From NCBI GenBank assembly GCA_964546815.1, contig CAZJLR010000002.1, positions 1 through 64,000 of the forward strand: a stretch of 64,000 bases of DNA, read 5' to 3'. Positions 19,001-26,645 of the stretch are shown here, piece by piece (position 1 is the stretch's first letter; every line of letters starts with the position of its first letter). The position numbers and the translations under genes are program-made. The notes beneath the pieces are model-generated. The model was given only the letters and a program-made list of their open reading frames with translations. It was not told where the DNA came from and ran no database searches. This stretch comes from JAIEPM01 sp964546815 (GTDB lineage Bacteria > Cyanobacteriota > Vampirovibrionia > Obscuribacterales > Obscuribacteraceae).

Positions 19001-19442
19001 TTTCGGAGCATATCAAATGGAAAAGGCATGGGAAGCCTTAGGTGGAACACCGAGATATTGCCAGATTTCGGGCACATTCAAGAATGAGTACAAGGACACA
19101 AACAAACCTATTCCAAAAGGTAGAGCAAGCGATCATTTCAGAACAGGTATTGACCCCGGAGTTTTTGGTGGCTACAAGGTCGATTCGCCGGAATCGTTAG
19201 GCAAGCTTATAAAGCAACTTGAAGACTCAAAATCATTGCCGATTATCATGCGAGTTAACGCCAGCAAACCACCGTTTGCACCTAAGAGTGACAAAATAGA
19301 CAAAAACGAGCATGCTGCACACGTGGTAGTAATCAGAGGCATCATCCCAGGTCCGCCAGCCAAAGCTATTGTCGATAATCAGTGGGGCAAAGAGAGCGAC
19401 AAGCATATGTTATTGACAGACCTTTTTGGTGCCTTGGATTAG
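16086..19442 (+). CDS. Large repeat protein with a C-terminal papain-like peptidase domain
   Basis: An 1118-residue hydrophilic protein without signal peptide or membrane segment. Residues 1-300 are helical and polar. A Lys/Ala linker lies near 370-400. Residues about 440-720 are beta-rich units with DGxxxxFxYDxxGxxxSVKDG and W-containing strands, reminiscent of YD/RHS-type repeats. Residues about 835-1118 carry what I read as a papain-fold peptidase: DQGQNNTC places Gln837 six residues before Cys843, as in papain; AAHVVVIRG supplies His1079; VDNQWG supplies Asn1098, like the papain NSWG. All four catalytic positions are present in the right order. The domain organisation resembles polymorphic effector proteins, but no export signal is seen. 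The small gene that follows starts 10 bp downstream. Confidence 0.6.
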   Translation: MAKNNEAEEQPGREEAAPEAAVATAPEALRSTVDALQGINRDGDRSSPLIEQLQPAGGQNLSPDSKLLQSNVNERIQEVIKEIKPGSPADKFLHSGNALDREKIRQGLIDEALGNNPERSKQAIDELKKVTFLESAITLSNTLGSSNPDQSRERYAAIRQLAGLSLEESSGNGNASTLLETLKQDKSSRLGAEVSAAKIDKECERDELQDQSLKQLKEIFADSDDSSLAAFTKLNRLSQVALANGICDISTSHDLANDLLKLRQTSKQAQTANTLLDGLNTLNLNGSNAAGEVLKSLWENKLLRYDSERGRFSEIGNNEIDWGQAWKSKLPKPAEQAGNYPLINGGLDSLQTYNTEVGAARSARAESEKTAAVAAEKPADKNRAEKTAAKTSEPPNPEQIRQAGLKLIEQFMTADRNHSKSTEMMGRTFGKAKIEAYIDRNNKDGKSFFSKVTADSPLAKIPGVERNGDYFSFKGEPFKDGNSWKMLILGKDNKPTAILSEDGSVEKLKPNIKCPDGTQIDFDYDGNGVKSVKDGHGSSWTRSEGSKDEWKVNRGNGEETLKGKVTVGEDGSYKFVGKDANGKDITIEQRLDGTTVETSGDIRSTVTRNTQGESVRKVEDLSGEKPRITEVIKTNAKGETEFVLKPVEGKENTWSSEKLGEIKGELSVSPEGKLIFSQTVASERGTFKTIGRDENGEIQTLSSEFKEGEKPEVWTRVGDSNWWTSDQGKMNCARVENGEFQPIDAQDLSAQKESLDKVAVHAIKDEKQRAEFLANVEAFLTRAQKDGISNAEVAKSLEHLSRLMVAPDGNTAISQDDRVKIAQQAIRQAADPTTIDQGQNNTCNVTTVENLLYTKQPSVVFKVIADVATTGSFTTKDGKSIAIHPSCLKPDNEARNHPTIDGDRSYASQIFQHAAIATFWQSEADSKFRYVKVESRLGRTDTGERIAEVDANGNFTGKFRTDHEGKLIKSPHFGAYQMEKAWEALGGTPRYCQISGTFKNEYKDTNKPIPKGRASDHFRTGIDPGVFGGYKVDSPESLGKLIKQLEDSKSLPIIMRVNASKPPFAPKSDKIDKNEHAAHVVVIRGIIPGPPAKAIVDNQWGKESDKHMLLTDLFGALD

Positions 19443-19452
19443 AGGAAGAAAA

Positions 19453-20004
19453 ATGTCCACACTTAAACTCGGCCGATGGTCAAGACTTTCAATCGATGAC
19501 ACCACGCATTCCGTAAGCTTCGGTCCAATTGAAGCAATGAAACTTCCACAAGGATGGCTCAGCGATAATAAGGGGCAAGATCCTGAATCTACCGCAACTG
19601 AAATTACAATTCACCCGACAACATCGCAACAGGTTTCTTTTACATTTTTCTATCGTGGCTACTCGATTTCACAAGAGACCGGAAGGCATTTTGCCGCGCT
19701 GCTTGCAGACAATGCACATGAACTAAACGAAGAAGAGAATGAGAAGATAGCACAGGCACTAGATAGCCTCGCGCTCAAAAGCGCATTTGCTGCGGAGAAA
19801 TTTGTGACCCGTAACTTAAACGGAAAAATGGTGCTCGAAGTAACAGGCGTTTGGAAGGCAAATCAAGATCACTATCTTGGCATAATGATCGACTCAACAG
19901 GTTCTGGCAGAGACATATATGAAGTCTTCCTCAGCGGTCCTCAGGCAGAATTCGAAAAATTTCTGCCTGTATTTAAGGCTTCCTTAGACTCAATAGTGTG
20001 GTAA
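19453..20004 (+). CDS. Small partner protein of the papain-like giant, PsbP/DcrB-like pattern
   Basis: A 183-residue cytosolic protein. The ATG at 19453 has a good GAGGAAG site; an earlier start inside the upstream gene is unlikely. The pattern (LPQGWLSD, a central set of strands, and a final YEVFLSGPQAEFEKFLPVFKA helix) fits the Mog1p/PsbP/DcrB fold, which I infer from layout rather than from a search. It directly follows the papain-like gene, so it may be its chaperone, regulator or immunity factor. DcrB/DUF1795-type proteins do serve as effector chaperones elsewhere, but no type VI secretion gene is present here. Confidence 0.55.
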   Translation: MSTLKLGRWSRLSIDDTTHSVSFGPIEAMKLPQGWLSDNKGQDPESTATEITIHPTTSQQVSFTFFYRGYSISQETGRHFAALLADNAHELNEEENEKIAQALDSLALKSAFAAEKFVTRNLNGKMVLEVTGVWKANQDHYLGIMIDSTGSGRDIYEVFLSGPQAEFEKFLPVFKASLDSIVW

Positions 20005-20105
20005 GTAGTCTAATCTGAATGTTGCTTACAACGCAAAATATAGAGTGAAAGCGATTGTAAGCGGGTACCTTATAACAGGCGAAGGGCCTTTTGTGGGGAT
20101 ATCTA

Positions 20106-21455
20106 ATGACGGCAACACGACTAATAGCCATGGCTTTAGTCGGATGCTTCTGCTGGGATATCTGCGCTGCAGCAAGCTTTGCCTCAGATACAAAGACTGG
20201 CGCGCACGCAGGAGCTCAGCAGAAGCAAAATGTCTCGCTGCCGACAGGCAGCTGGGCATTTATCCCGGTACAAAGCGAAGCGAGCTTGAAGCAAGTACAA
20301 AGCGGTGCATTGACGTCATTCGAAATAGTTAACAACACAAGCGAAAAACTCTTTGGCTATTGGCTTAATGGGCAGGGAAAACGCCAGCGTTTTTTTGAGC
20401 TTGAGGCCGGAGCAAAGCACTCACAGCAGACATATTCAAACCATGTTTGGGTAATTGCCAATGCCAGGGCGCAAACAAAAGCCATATTCATGGTTGGCTC
20501 AGCGCCAGAAATTGTGATGATAAACAAGACCGGCAACAATTTTGTAAACCAGCCAAGTCAACCCATTCTAAGTACAACAGCGGAAACAGCAAAGCCCTCA
20601 ACAACAGTAAAGCCAGACGCAAGCGGCGAAGCCACAGACTTGAGCAGCCTACCGGATGAAGACACCATTCCTTTCACAAAGAATGCCAGCGGACATCTTG
20701 TAGTTCAAGCTGAATTGAATGGACGCCCGCTGGAAATGCTCTTTGATACAGGCGCCAATGGCTGCAATGCAGGAATGAACCATTTAAAAACGGCAGGAGT
20801 CGATACCTCGAATCTCAAAGGACGCTCTGGCGTCGTAGGTGGGTCATCTGGTGGCGCAGTTGGTATCAAGATTGTTCCGATGAGCCTCAAATTAGGCAAG
20901 ACAACACGCGTGGTTGATATGTGGCTGCAAGAAAATTCACCTAGCGCACCACTGGTTGGCCAGAACTTTCTCAAAGGACTTCAATACGAAATTAACAATC
21001 AACTTCACGTCATTCGTTTGAAGAAAAGCACAAACGTCGCGACGAACTCTGTCGCTGAAAAGTATGACCCTCGTGATCGCAACGCAGTTCCATTCAAAAT
21101 GAACGGACAAAATATTATTGTGCCTGTAGAAGTTAGCGGCATGGAAGTTCCAATGATTTTTGATACTGGAGCATTCGGCGTCGTATTTCCACTTCAAATG
21201 TGGTCGCAGATAATTAAGCATTTCAAATCGCCACCCAAGCTGGTAGGCAGAGGAATGACAGCAGGCATTGACGGACCGACACCAACCCTAGTTTATGTGG
21301 TAGACCGCATTGATTTCGGGCCGGTTTCAATGACAGACGTAAAAGTCTTTGTCTCTAGCCCCGGCCCACCGATACCACTATTGGGACAAAACGTTCTCGG
21401 CACAGAAAAGTTCATCATCGACAACTCGAAAAACATTATCCGCTTTCATCGATAA
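20106..21455 (+). CDS. Exported VHL-beta-like protein with two retropepsin-type protease domains
   Basis: A 449-residue protein. I start at the ATG at 20106 (TGGGGA site upstream), which gives a signal peptide ending near AAASFA. Residues about 65-120 match the von Hippel-Lindau beta-domain pattern: FEIVNNTSEKLFGYWLN, then FELEAGAKH, then a TYSNHVWVI strand. A Ser/Thr/Lys linker follows. Two clan AA aspartyl protease units come next, each with DTGA (Asp214 in EMLFDTGANG, Asp353 in PMIFDTGAFG) and the partner-strand motifs LVGQNFLKG and LLGQNVLGT. The two units could pair within one chain into an active retropepsin-like site. It probably acts in the periplasm; its substrate is unknown. Confidence 0.75.
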   Translation: MTATRLIAMALVGCFCWDICAAASFASDTKTGAHAGAQQKQNVSLPTGSWAFIPVQSEASLKQVQSGALTSFEIVNNTSEKLFGYWLNGQGKRQRFFELEAGAKHSQQTYSNHVWVIANARAQTKAIFMVGSAPEIVMINKTGNNFVNQPSQPILSTTAETAKPSTTVKPDASGEATDLSSLPDEDTIPFTKNASGHLVVQAELNGRPLEMLFDTGANGCNAGMNHLKTAGVDTSNLKGRSGVVGGSSGGAVGIKIVPMSLKLGKTTRVVDMWLQENSPSAPLVGQNFLKGLQYEINNQLHVIRLKKSTNVATNSVAEKYDPRDRNAVPFKMNGQNIIVPVEVSGMEVPMIFDTGAFGVVFPLQMWSQIIKHFKSPPKLVGRGMTAGIDGPTPTLVYVVDRIDFGPVSMTDVKVFVSSPGPPIPLLGQNVLGTEKFIIDNSKNIIRFHR

Positions 21456-21515
21456 CTTGAGAACGCAGGACCTTTGACACACGTTGAAATCAAACAAACC
21501 AGAGTACCTTAGGTT

Positions 21516-22190
21516 CTACGCTTTCTTTGAACACAAAGCAAAAATCCGCATCAATTCATCCAACACTCTATTGAATTCGAAGGGCAAAATTTTCTTTCCA
21601 TGCAAAATTTGCTGTTGCATAGAATAATGCACGACAGCACCCAAAAAGACTCGAGCGAAAGCTTCTGGGTCGGGCAAGTAAATATCTTTATGGTTACTCA
21701 AGTAATTGGTAAGTAATTGAATTCCCGGTTTTACTGTGGCTTCGCTGAAATATTGGGCAAGCTGAGGAAAGCGCCCCGATTCGCCAATGATTGTGCGCAT
21801 CAATTTGGATGAGCGCGGCTCAGCCTGAGCTGCAGCAAGGGTGGTGGCGAAATTTCGCAGCACCTGCTCTGGAGTTTTACCCTCAATGGCAGCTGGGGCA
21901 AAAACCGGCTGAATTCGGTCGAACGTCATTGCGCCAATGACGCAGGTGAACAGACCTTCCTTATCGTTAAAATGAGTGTAAATTGTCTGCTTGATCACGC
22001 CGGCTCTTTCAGCGACCAAATTCATGCTTGTGCCTTCATAACCAAGCTCAAGAAAAGTTTCAAGCGCGGCTTTCATAATCTGCTCACGTTTCTTTTTGGA
22101 AAACTCAGAAAGCGTACTCGCCTCGTCTTCTTTGGTCTGAATTTTCGCCACTAGCTTCTTTGGAGCCGAGCTTTCCTTTTTGCGTGTCAT
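21516..22190 (-). CDS. TetR-family repressor of the adjacent ABC exporter
   Basis: A 224-residue TetR/AcrR regulator. The helix-turn-helix is at residues about 35-80, with KREQIMKAALETFLELGYEGTSM and IYTHFNDKEGLF. The rest is the helical ligand-binding domain. It is divergent from the HlyD-ABC operon with 77 bp between the starts; that gap holds the palindrome at 22217-22236. The order regulator, adaptor, double ATPase and two permeases equals the E. coli cecR (ybiH)-ybhGFSR locus, so I infer a repressor that senses a drug or toxic metabolite exported by this pump. It most likely represses both itself and the operon. Confidence 0.85.
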   Translation of the reverse strand: MTRKKESSAPKKLVAKIQTKEDEASTLSEFSKKKREQIMKAALETFLELGYEGTSMNLVAERAGVIKQTIYTHFNDKEGLFTCVIGAMTFDRIQPVFAPAAIEGKTPEQVLRNFATTLAAAQAEPRSSKLMRTIIGESGRFPQLAQYFSEATVKPGIQLLTNYLSNHKDIYLPDPEAFARVFLGAVVHYSMQQQILHGKKILPFEFNRVLDELMRIFALCSKKA

Positions 22191-22216
22191 TAAGTTCTGC
22201 TACTTCCATCAAAGAA

Positions 22217-22236
22217 ATCATACCGAGTGGTATGAT
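22217..22236. promoter_or_regulatory. TetR operator, copy 1
   Basis: ATCATACCGAGTGGTATGAT is a perfect palindrome with 8-bp arms and a 4-bp centre, in the middle of the divergent TetR/HlyD region: 26 bp before the TetR start and 31 bp before the HlyD start. The core CATACC-N4-GGTATG recurs at 27828-27843. Size, symmetry and position fit a TetR operator. Confidence 0.8.
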
Positions 22237-22267
22237 GTTACCACCAAAACAGCTTGAAGGAAAATCC

Positions 22268-23581
22268 ATGACGAGCGTAGACAACACAGACGCCACTTCA
22301 TCTGCCGACAAGAGTCAGAATAGCAACTTAAAGAGCCCTGGTGATCAAAACCAGGCTAGAAAAAAATCCTTTAAGAAGCCCATCATATTATTGTTGGTAA
22401 TCGGCGCGATTGCTGGGCTGGTGTATTTTCAGATACAAAGAAATAAGCCGGAAGGCAGGCCGGGATGGTTGCGCATAAATGGTCGCATCGAAGGCTATGA
22501 GACCAATATTGGCGCAAAAATCGCCGGAAGAGTCGAATTCATTGCAAACAGAGAAGGCGAGGAAGTCAAGAAAGGACAACCAGTCGTTCAACTCAGCGAC
22601 CAGGACATACAGGCGCAATTGCGCGGCGCCACCGCCAGATATGCAGAGGCGCTAGATGCTGTTAACGAAGCTTCAGAGTTAGTGAAAGTTTCAAAGCTGC
22701 AAGTTGAACAGGCCGGGCTAAATGTCCGCCAGGCAAAGCTAGATGCAAATGGAAGAGTAGATCAGGCAGAAGCAAATGTTGCAAGCCAGAAAGCTCAGTT
22801 GAGCCAGGCTATCGCACAAGAAGTGCAAGCAAAAGCAGATTTGGAATTGGCTCGCGTTCGTTTGAAACGTTATGACGAGCTTGTTGAAAAGGGTGCAGTC
22901 ACTCAAGATGAGGACGACCAGGCGCACAGTACATTTGCCAGCACAGCTGCAACTGTCGAAGCGCGCCGAGCAGCCGTTGTGGCAGCCGAGCGCCAGGTTA
23001 CAAGTGCAGAAGCAGCACTTAGACTTGCAAAAAGCAATTTGCTAAACCCGCCAATTCGATTGAGTCAACAAGCAGCCAACTCAAGGACAGTGGCACAAAA
23101 CGAAGCAGCATTGAATAAGGCTAGAAATGATGTCAAAAATGCCAAAGCTGCGATGGAAGAAATTCAGGCAAACATTCAGTACCTTAATATAAACAGCCCC
23201 ATACATGGCGTGGTTACAGCACGCACGGTCGAGCCCGGCGCAGTGGTGGCAGCGGGTCAAACAGTTCTTTCAATGATGGACCTGGACACAGTGTTTCTCA
23301 GAGCCTATGTGCCTGATAGTCAAATCGGTAAAGTGAGAATCAACCAGAAAGCACTTGTATATTACGACTCAAATCCAAAGCACGGCGTGTCAGGCAAAGT
23401 AATTCAGATAGACCCACAGGCAAGTTTCACACCAGAAAACATTTATTTCAGGGACGACCGCATTAAACAGGTGTTCGGCATAAAAATTCAAATTGATAAT
23501 CCGTCAAACTACGCAAAGCCAGGAATGCCTGCAGATGCTGATATCGATATATCACCAGAATCAGGAGCCAAGGCAAGTTGA
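22268..23581 (+). CDS. HlyD-family periplasmic adaptor of the ABC exporter (YbhG-like)
   Basis: A 437-residue membrane fusion protein. The start at 22268 has a GAAGGAAAA site; the frame extends further upstream but would run through the operator. An N-terminal polar stretch of about 40 residues precedes one membrane helix (PIILLLVIGAIAGLVYF). The split lipoyl domain begins at GYETNIGAKIAGRVEFI and closes at YLNINSPIHGVV; between them lies a long helical hairpin (about residues 115-300, rich in Ala, Gln and Glu). The beta-barrel domain is at the end. It links the inner membrane pump to the outer membrane factor. Its stop overlaps the ATPase start. Confidence 0.9.
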   Translation: MTSVDNTDATSSADKSQNSNLKSPGDQNQARKKSFKKPIILLLVIGAIAGLVYFQIQRNKPEGRPGWLRINGRIEGYETNIGAKIAGRVEFIANREGEEVKKGQPVVQLSDQDIQAQLRGATARYAEALDAVNEASELVKVSKLQVEQAGLNVRQAKLDANGRVDQAEANVASQKAQLSQAIAQEVQAKADLELARVRLKRYDELVEKGAVTQDEDDQAHSTFASTAATVEARRAAVVAAERQVTSAEAALRLAKSNLLNPPIRLSQQAANSRTVAQNEAALNKARNDVKNAKAAMEEIQANIQYLNINSPIHGVVTARTVEPGAVVAAGQTVLSMMDLDTVFLRAYVPDSQIGKVRINQKALVYYDSNPKHGVSGKVIQIDPQASFTPENIYFRDDRIKQVFGIKIQIDNPSNYAKPGMPADADIDISPESGAKAS

Positions 23582-25527
23582 ACGCAATTGCTCCTACAAA
23601 TGACAAAGTAGAAGCCGAGACTGTCATTAAGGTTAGCGACTTAAAAAAATCCTATGGCGATTTTGAAGCTGTAAAAGGCTTGTCGTTTGATGTGAAAAAA
23701 GGCGAAATCTTCGGACTAATTGGACCAGATGGAGCCGGCAAAACAAGCACTTTTCACATACTTGGCGGCGTCATGGAAGCCAGCGCCGGCGACGTAAAAA
23801 TCTTGGGCAAATCACCACGCGAAGCCAGAAAAAAGATAGGCTATCTCACCCAGCAATTTTCACTTCACCTCGACCTGAGTATTCAAGAAAATCTCGAATA
23901 TAGCGCAGGCGTGCGGGAAGTTTCGAAGGAATTATATTTAGAACGCAGCGAGCGTTATCTAAAACTGATGGACCTCAACAAATTCAGAGATAGGCTTGCC
24001 GGACAACTTTCAGGTGGAATGAAGCAGAAGCTTTTTCTTTGCTGTGCGCTAGTATCAGCGCCAGAAATATTGCTTTTGGATGAGCCGACGACTGGCGTTG
24101 ACCCTGTGTCCAGAAGAGAGTTTTGGGACATTCTTGCCGAAATTTCAGCTGACGGTGTTAGCACCGCAGTTGCAACGCCATACCTGGACGAAGCAGAACG
24201 CTGCAACCGAGTAGCACTGATTTACAACGGACATTTCTCGGACATCGGTAGCCCGAAAGAGCTTATTGCGAAACTGCACATGCACCGCCTTGAAATCAAA
24301 TCAAACAAATTGGAGCAATTAGAACTGCGGTTAAACGCGACATCAAAGCAAAACCCATCACTCATGTCTGATACCCAGGAATTTGGCGACCGGCTCGATG
24401 TATTAGTAGCCGATGTCGATGTAGGTAGAGCGCTGGTGCTGAAACAAGCAGCAGAAGCAAACATAGAAGCACCAAGCATTGAAGTGTCTGAGCCAAATTT
24501 AGAAAACGTTTTTGTTAGCACACTTAAGGGCAGCGAAGACGAGAAGGGCATAGAAAAACAATTTCAATTTGAGAAAAGCGCAAATCACCCAGGCGAAGTT
24601 GCAATTGGTGCAAACAAAATAGGCATCAATTTCGGCAGTTTCCAGGCTGTAAAGTCAGTCAGCCTTGAAGTCGGCTATGGACAAATTTACGGGCTCTTAG
24701 GAGCTAATGGTGCAGGCAAAACAACTACTATCAAAATGTTATGCGGGCTACTGACACCTAGCCACGGCTCGATGACCCTGGCCGGCTCGCGCAGCGATTT
24801 GCGCCGCTCTGGCCTGAGACAGCGCATAGGTTACATGAGTCAAAAATTCACTCTTTACGATGACCTGAGCATTAAAGAAAATCTTGAATTCTATTGCGGC
24901 ATATATGAAGTGCCGCGATCGCAGCGCGCAGAAAAAATGGATTGGGTACTCGAAACATGCGGACTTAAAGGGCAAGAAAATCTGCTTACGCGCTCCCTGC
25001 CCGGAGGCTGGAAGCAGCGCTTATCCTTTGGTGCCTCAGTACTTCACCAACCGGAGATTTTATTTCTTGATGAACCGACATCAGGGGTAGATCCACTAGC
25101 TCGAAGACAGCTCTGGAGATTAATTCGACAGTTTGCCAGAAACGGCACAGCTGTTTTGGTAACAACACACTTCCTTGAAGAAGCGGAACATTGCCAAAAA
25201 CTGGCATTTATGGTTGCCGGAGAAATTGTTGCCGAAGGAACACCATCGCAAATCAAAGAAGCGCAGCCGGGCAAATTGGTGCAAATTTTCACGGACAACA
25301 CACAAAAGGCCGCAGCAGTTGTGCGCGAAACCTTGCAAGCATGGAAGGTTGCCATATTCGCAGACAGCCTGCATCTCAACATAGAAAACCCTGAACTAGA
25401 GCTGGCAAAAATTGACGCCAACTTGAAGAGACACAACATAAACATCATTTCGCAGCGCGAAATTCCATTTTCACTGGAAGATGCTTTCATCGGAATCGTT
25501 CAACGAGCCAGCGGAAAAGCGTCATGA
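23578..25527 (+). CDS. ABC exporter ATPase with two nucleotide-binding domains (YbhF-like)
   Basis: A 649-residue cytosolic protein with two tandem ATPase domains. The first has Walker A GPDGAGKTS, signature LSGGMKQKLFL and Walker B ILLLDEPTTGVDP; the second has GANGAGKTT, LPGGWKQRLSFG and ILFLDEPTSGVDP. In the first, Asp replaces the usual Asn of Walker A, and its H-loop histidine is missing (AVATPYLDEAE), while the second keeps it (VTTHFLEEAE), so the two sites are probably not equal. The second signature has Pro for Ser. The start is TTG, overlapping the HlyD stop (TTGA). It powers the two permeases encoded next. Confidence 0.9.
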   Translation: MNAIAPTNDKVEAETVIKVSDLKKSYGDFEAVKGLSFDVKKGEIFGLIGPDGAGKTSTFHILGGVMEASAGDVKILGKSPREARKKIGYLTQQFSLHLDLSIQENLEYSAGVREVSKELYLERSERYLKLMDLNKFRDRLAGQLSGGMKQKLFLCCALVSAPEILLLDEPTTGVDPVSRREFWDILAEISADGVSTAVATPYLDEAERCNRVALIYNGHFSDIGSPKELIAKLHMHRLEIKSNKLEQLELRLNATSKQNPSLMSDTQEFGDRLDVLVADVDVGRALVLKQAAEANIEAPSIEVSEPNLENVFVSTLKGSEDEKGIEKQFQFEKSANHPGEVAIGANKIGINFGSFQAVKSVSLEVGYGQIYGLLGANGAGKTTTIKMLCGLLTPSHGSMTLAGSRSDLRRSGLRQRIGYMSQKFTLYDDLSIKENLEFYCGIYEVPRSQRAEKMDWVLETCGLKGQENLLTRSLPGGWKQRLSFGASVLHQPEILFLDEPTSGVDPLARRQLWRLIRQFARNGTAVLVTTHFLEEAEHCQKLAFMVAGEIVAEGTPSQIKEAQPGKLVQIFTDNTQKAAAVVRETLQAWKVAIFADSLHLNIENPELELAKIDANLKRHNINIISQREIPFSLEDAFIGIVQRASGKAS

Positions 25528-26630
25528 GAAAAATAATCGCGCAAGCAAAAAAAGAGCTTTCGCAGTTTGTAAGAGACAAACTTACTGTGGCGCTGGCATT
25601 TGTATTGCCATTTCTAAGTCTTCTTCTTTTTGGATATGGTGTTCGACTTGAAATAAAAAATATTACTCTTGTAGTACAAAATTTCGACAACGGACTTCTC
25701 AGCTATGACTTTGTTGACAGGCTTTACAATAACGCGCAATTTGATGCTCGCAAATGGAAGGGTGATTACCCTCTAGAATCAGCGCTCGACACAGGTTATG
25801 CGAAAGCTGCGGTAATCATTCCACCTGATTTTTCCAGAAAAATCAGGCAAGGTCACCAGGCCAAATTCCAGGTAATTGTTGACGCGACAGACGTAAACAA
25901 TGCACGTGTTATCAAAAATAGCATTATTGGCACCGCCAACGGATTTGCTAAAGCAAATAGATTAATTAGCGACAATCGCAGTATAAAGCCGTCAATAAGA
26001 CTCTGGTTTAACCCGGGAAGGCTTGAATCTTTGTATGTTGTACCTGGCGCGTTGGCAGTAGTGCTGTGGATATTTCCATCACTGCTTGCTTCTCTGGCAA
26101 TGGTAAGAGAAAAAGAATCGGGCACGATTTTGCAAGTTTATGCCTCTAGCATCACTGCAGTCGAGTTTATTGGCGGAAAAATCTTAGCCTATCTGTTGAT
26201 AGCAATTTCTATGGCGGTATGTCTTTTGATTACCGCAAACCTTTTGTTTAACATTCACTTCGTGGGCGACCCAAGCCCATATGTGCTGGGCATTTTGTTC
26301 TTCTTACTGAGCGCAGTGTCATTCGGCACGATGATCGGTGTAAACACAACATCACAGAGCTCAGCGGTGCAGGCTGTTGCAACAGGTGGTTTTACAACTT
26401 CACTTTTACTTTCTGGCTATCTCTATCCAATTCGCAATATTGTGTATCCACTTTCTCTCGTAACAGGACTCGTACCTGCAAGATGGTTTGTGCAGCTATC
26501 GCGCGACAGCTTTGTAAGAGGCGGAGCCTGGAATCACGACTGGTACCTTCCAATTTTCCTGGCTATAAGTGCGATGTTCTTTTTTTCTATTGCTTTTAAG
26601 AACATTCGCAAAATGCAGCTAAAGACTTAA
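25524..26630 (+). CDS. ABC-2 type permease subunit 1 (YbhS-like)
   Basis: A 368-residue inner membrane permease of the ABC-2 class. One N-terminal membrane helix is followed by a large periplasmic domain (residues about 50-170, including KAAVIIPPDFSRKI) and then five membrane helices in the C-terminal half. The loop REKESGTILQVYASS is the usual coupling element of the family. Its ATG overlaps the stop of the ATPase gene by four bases (ATGA), so expression is coupled. With the second permease it should form the heterodimeric channel. Confidence 0.9.
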   Translation: MRKIIAQAKKELSQFVRDKLTVALAFVLPFLSLLLFGYGVRLEIKNITLVVQNFDNGLLSYDFVDRLYNNAQFDARKWKGDYPLESALDTGYAKAAVIIPPDFSRKIRQGHQAKFQVIVDATDVNNARVIKNSIIGTANGFAKANRLISDNRSIKPSIRLWFNPGRLESLYVVPGALAVVLWIFPSLLASLAMVREKESGTILQVYASSITAVEFIGGKILAYLLIAISMAVCLLITANLLFNIHFVGDPSPYVLGILFFLLSAVSFGTMIGVNTTSQSSAVQAVATGGFTTSLLLSGYLYPIRNIVYPLSLVTGLVPARWFVQLSRDSFVRGGAWNHDWYLPIFLAISAMFFFSIAFKNIRKMQLKT

Positions 26631-26645
26631 GGGGAGGCTGCACAA

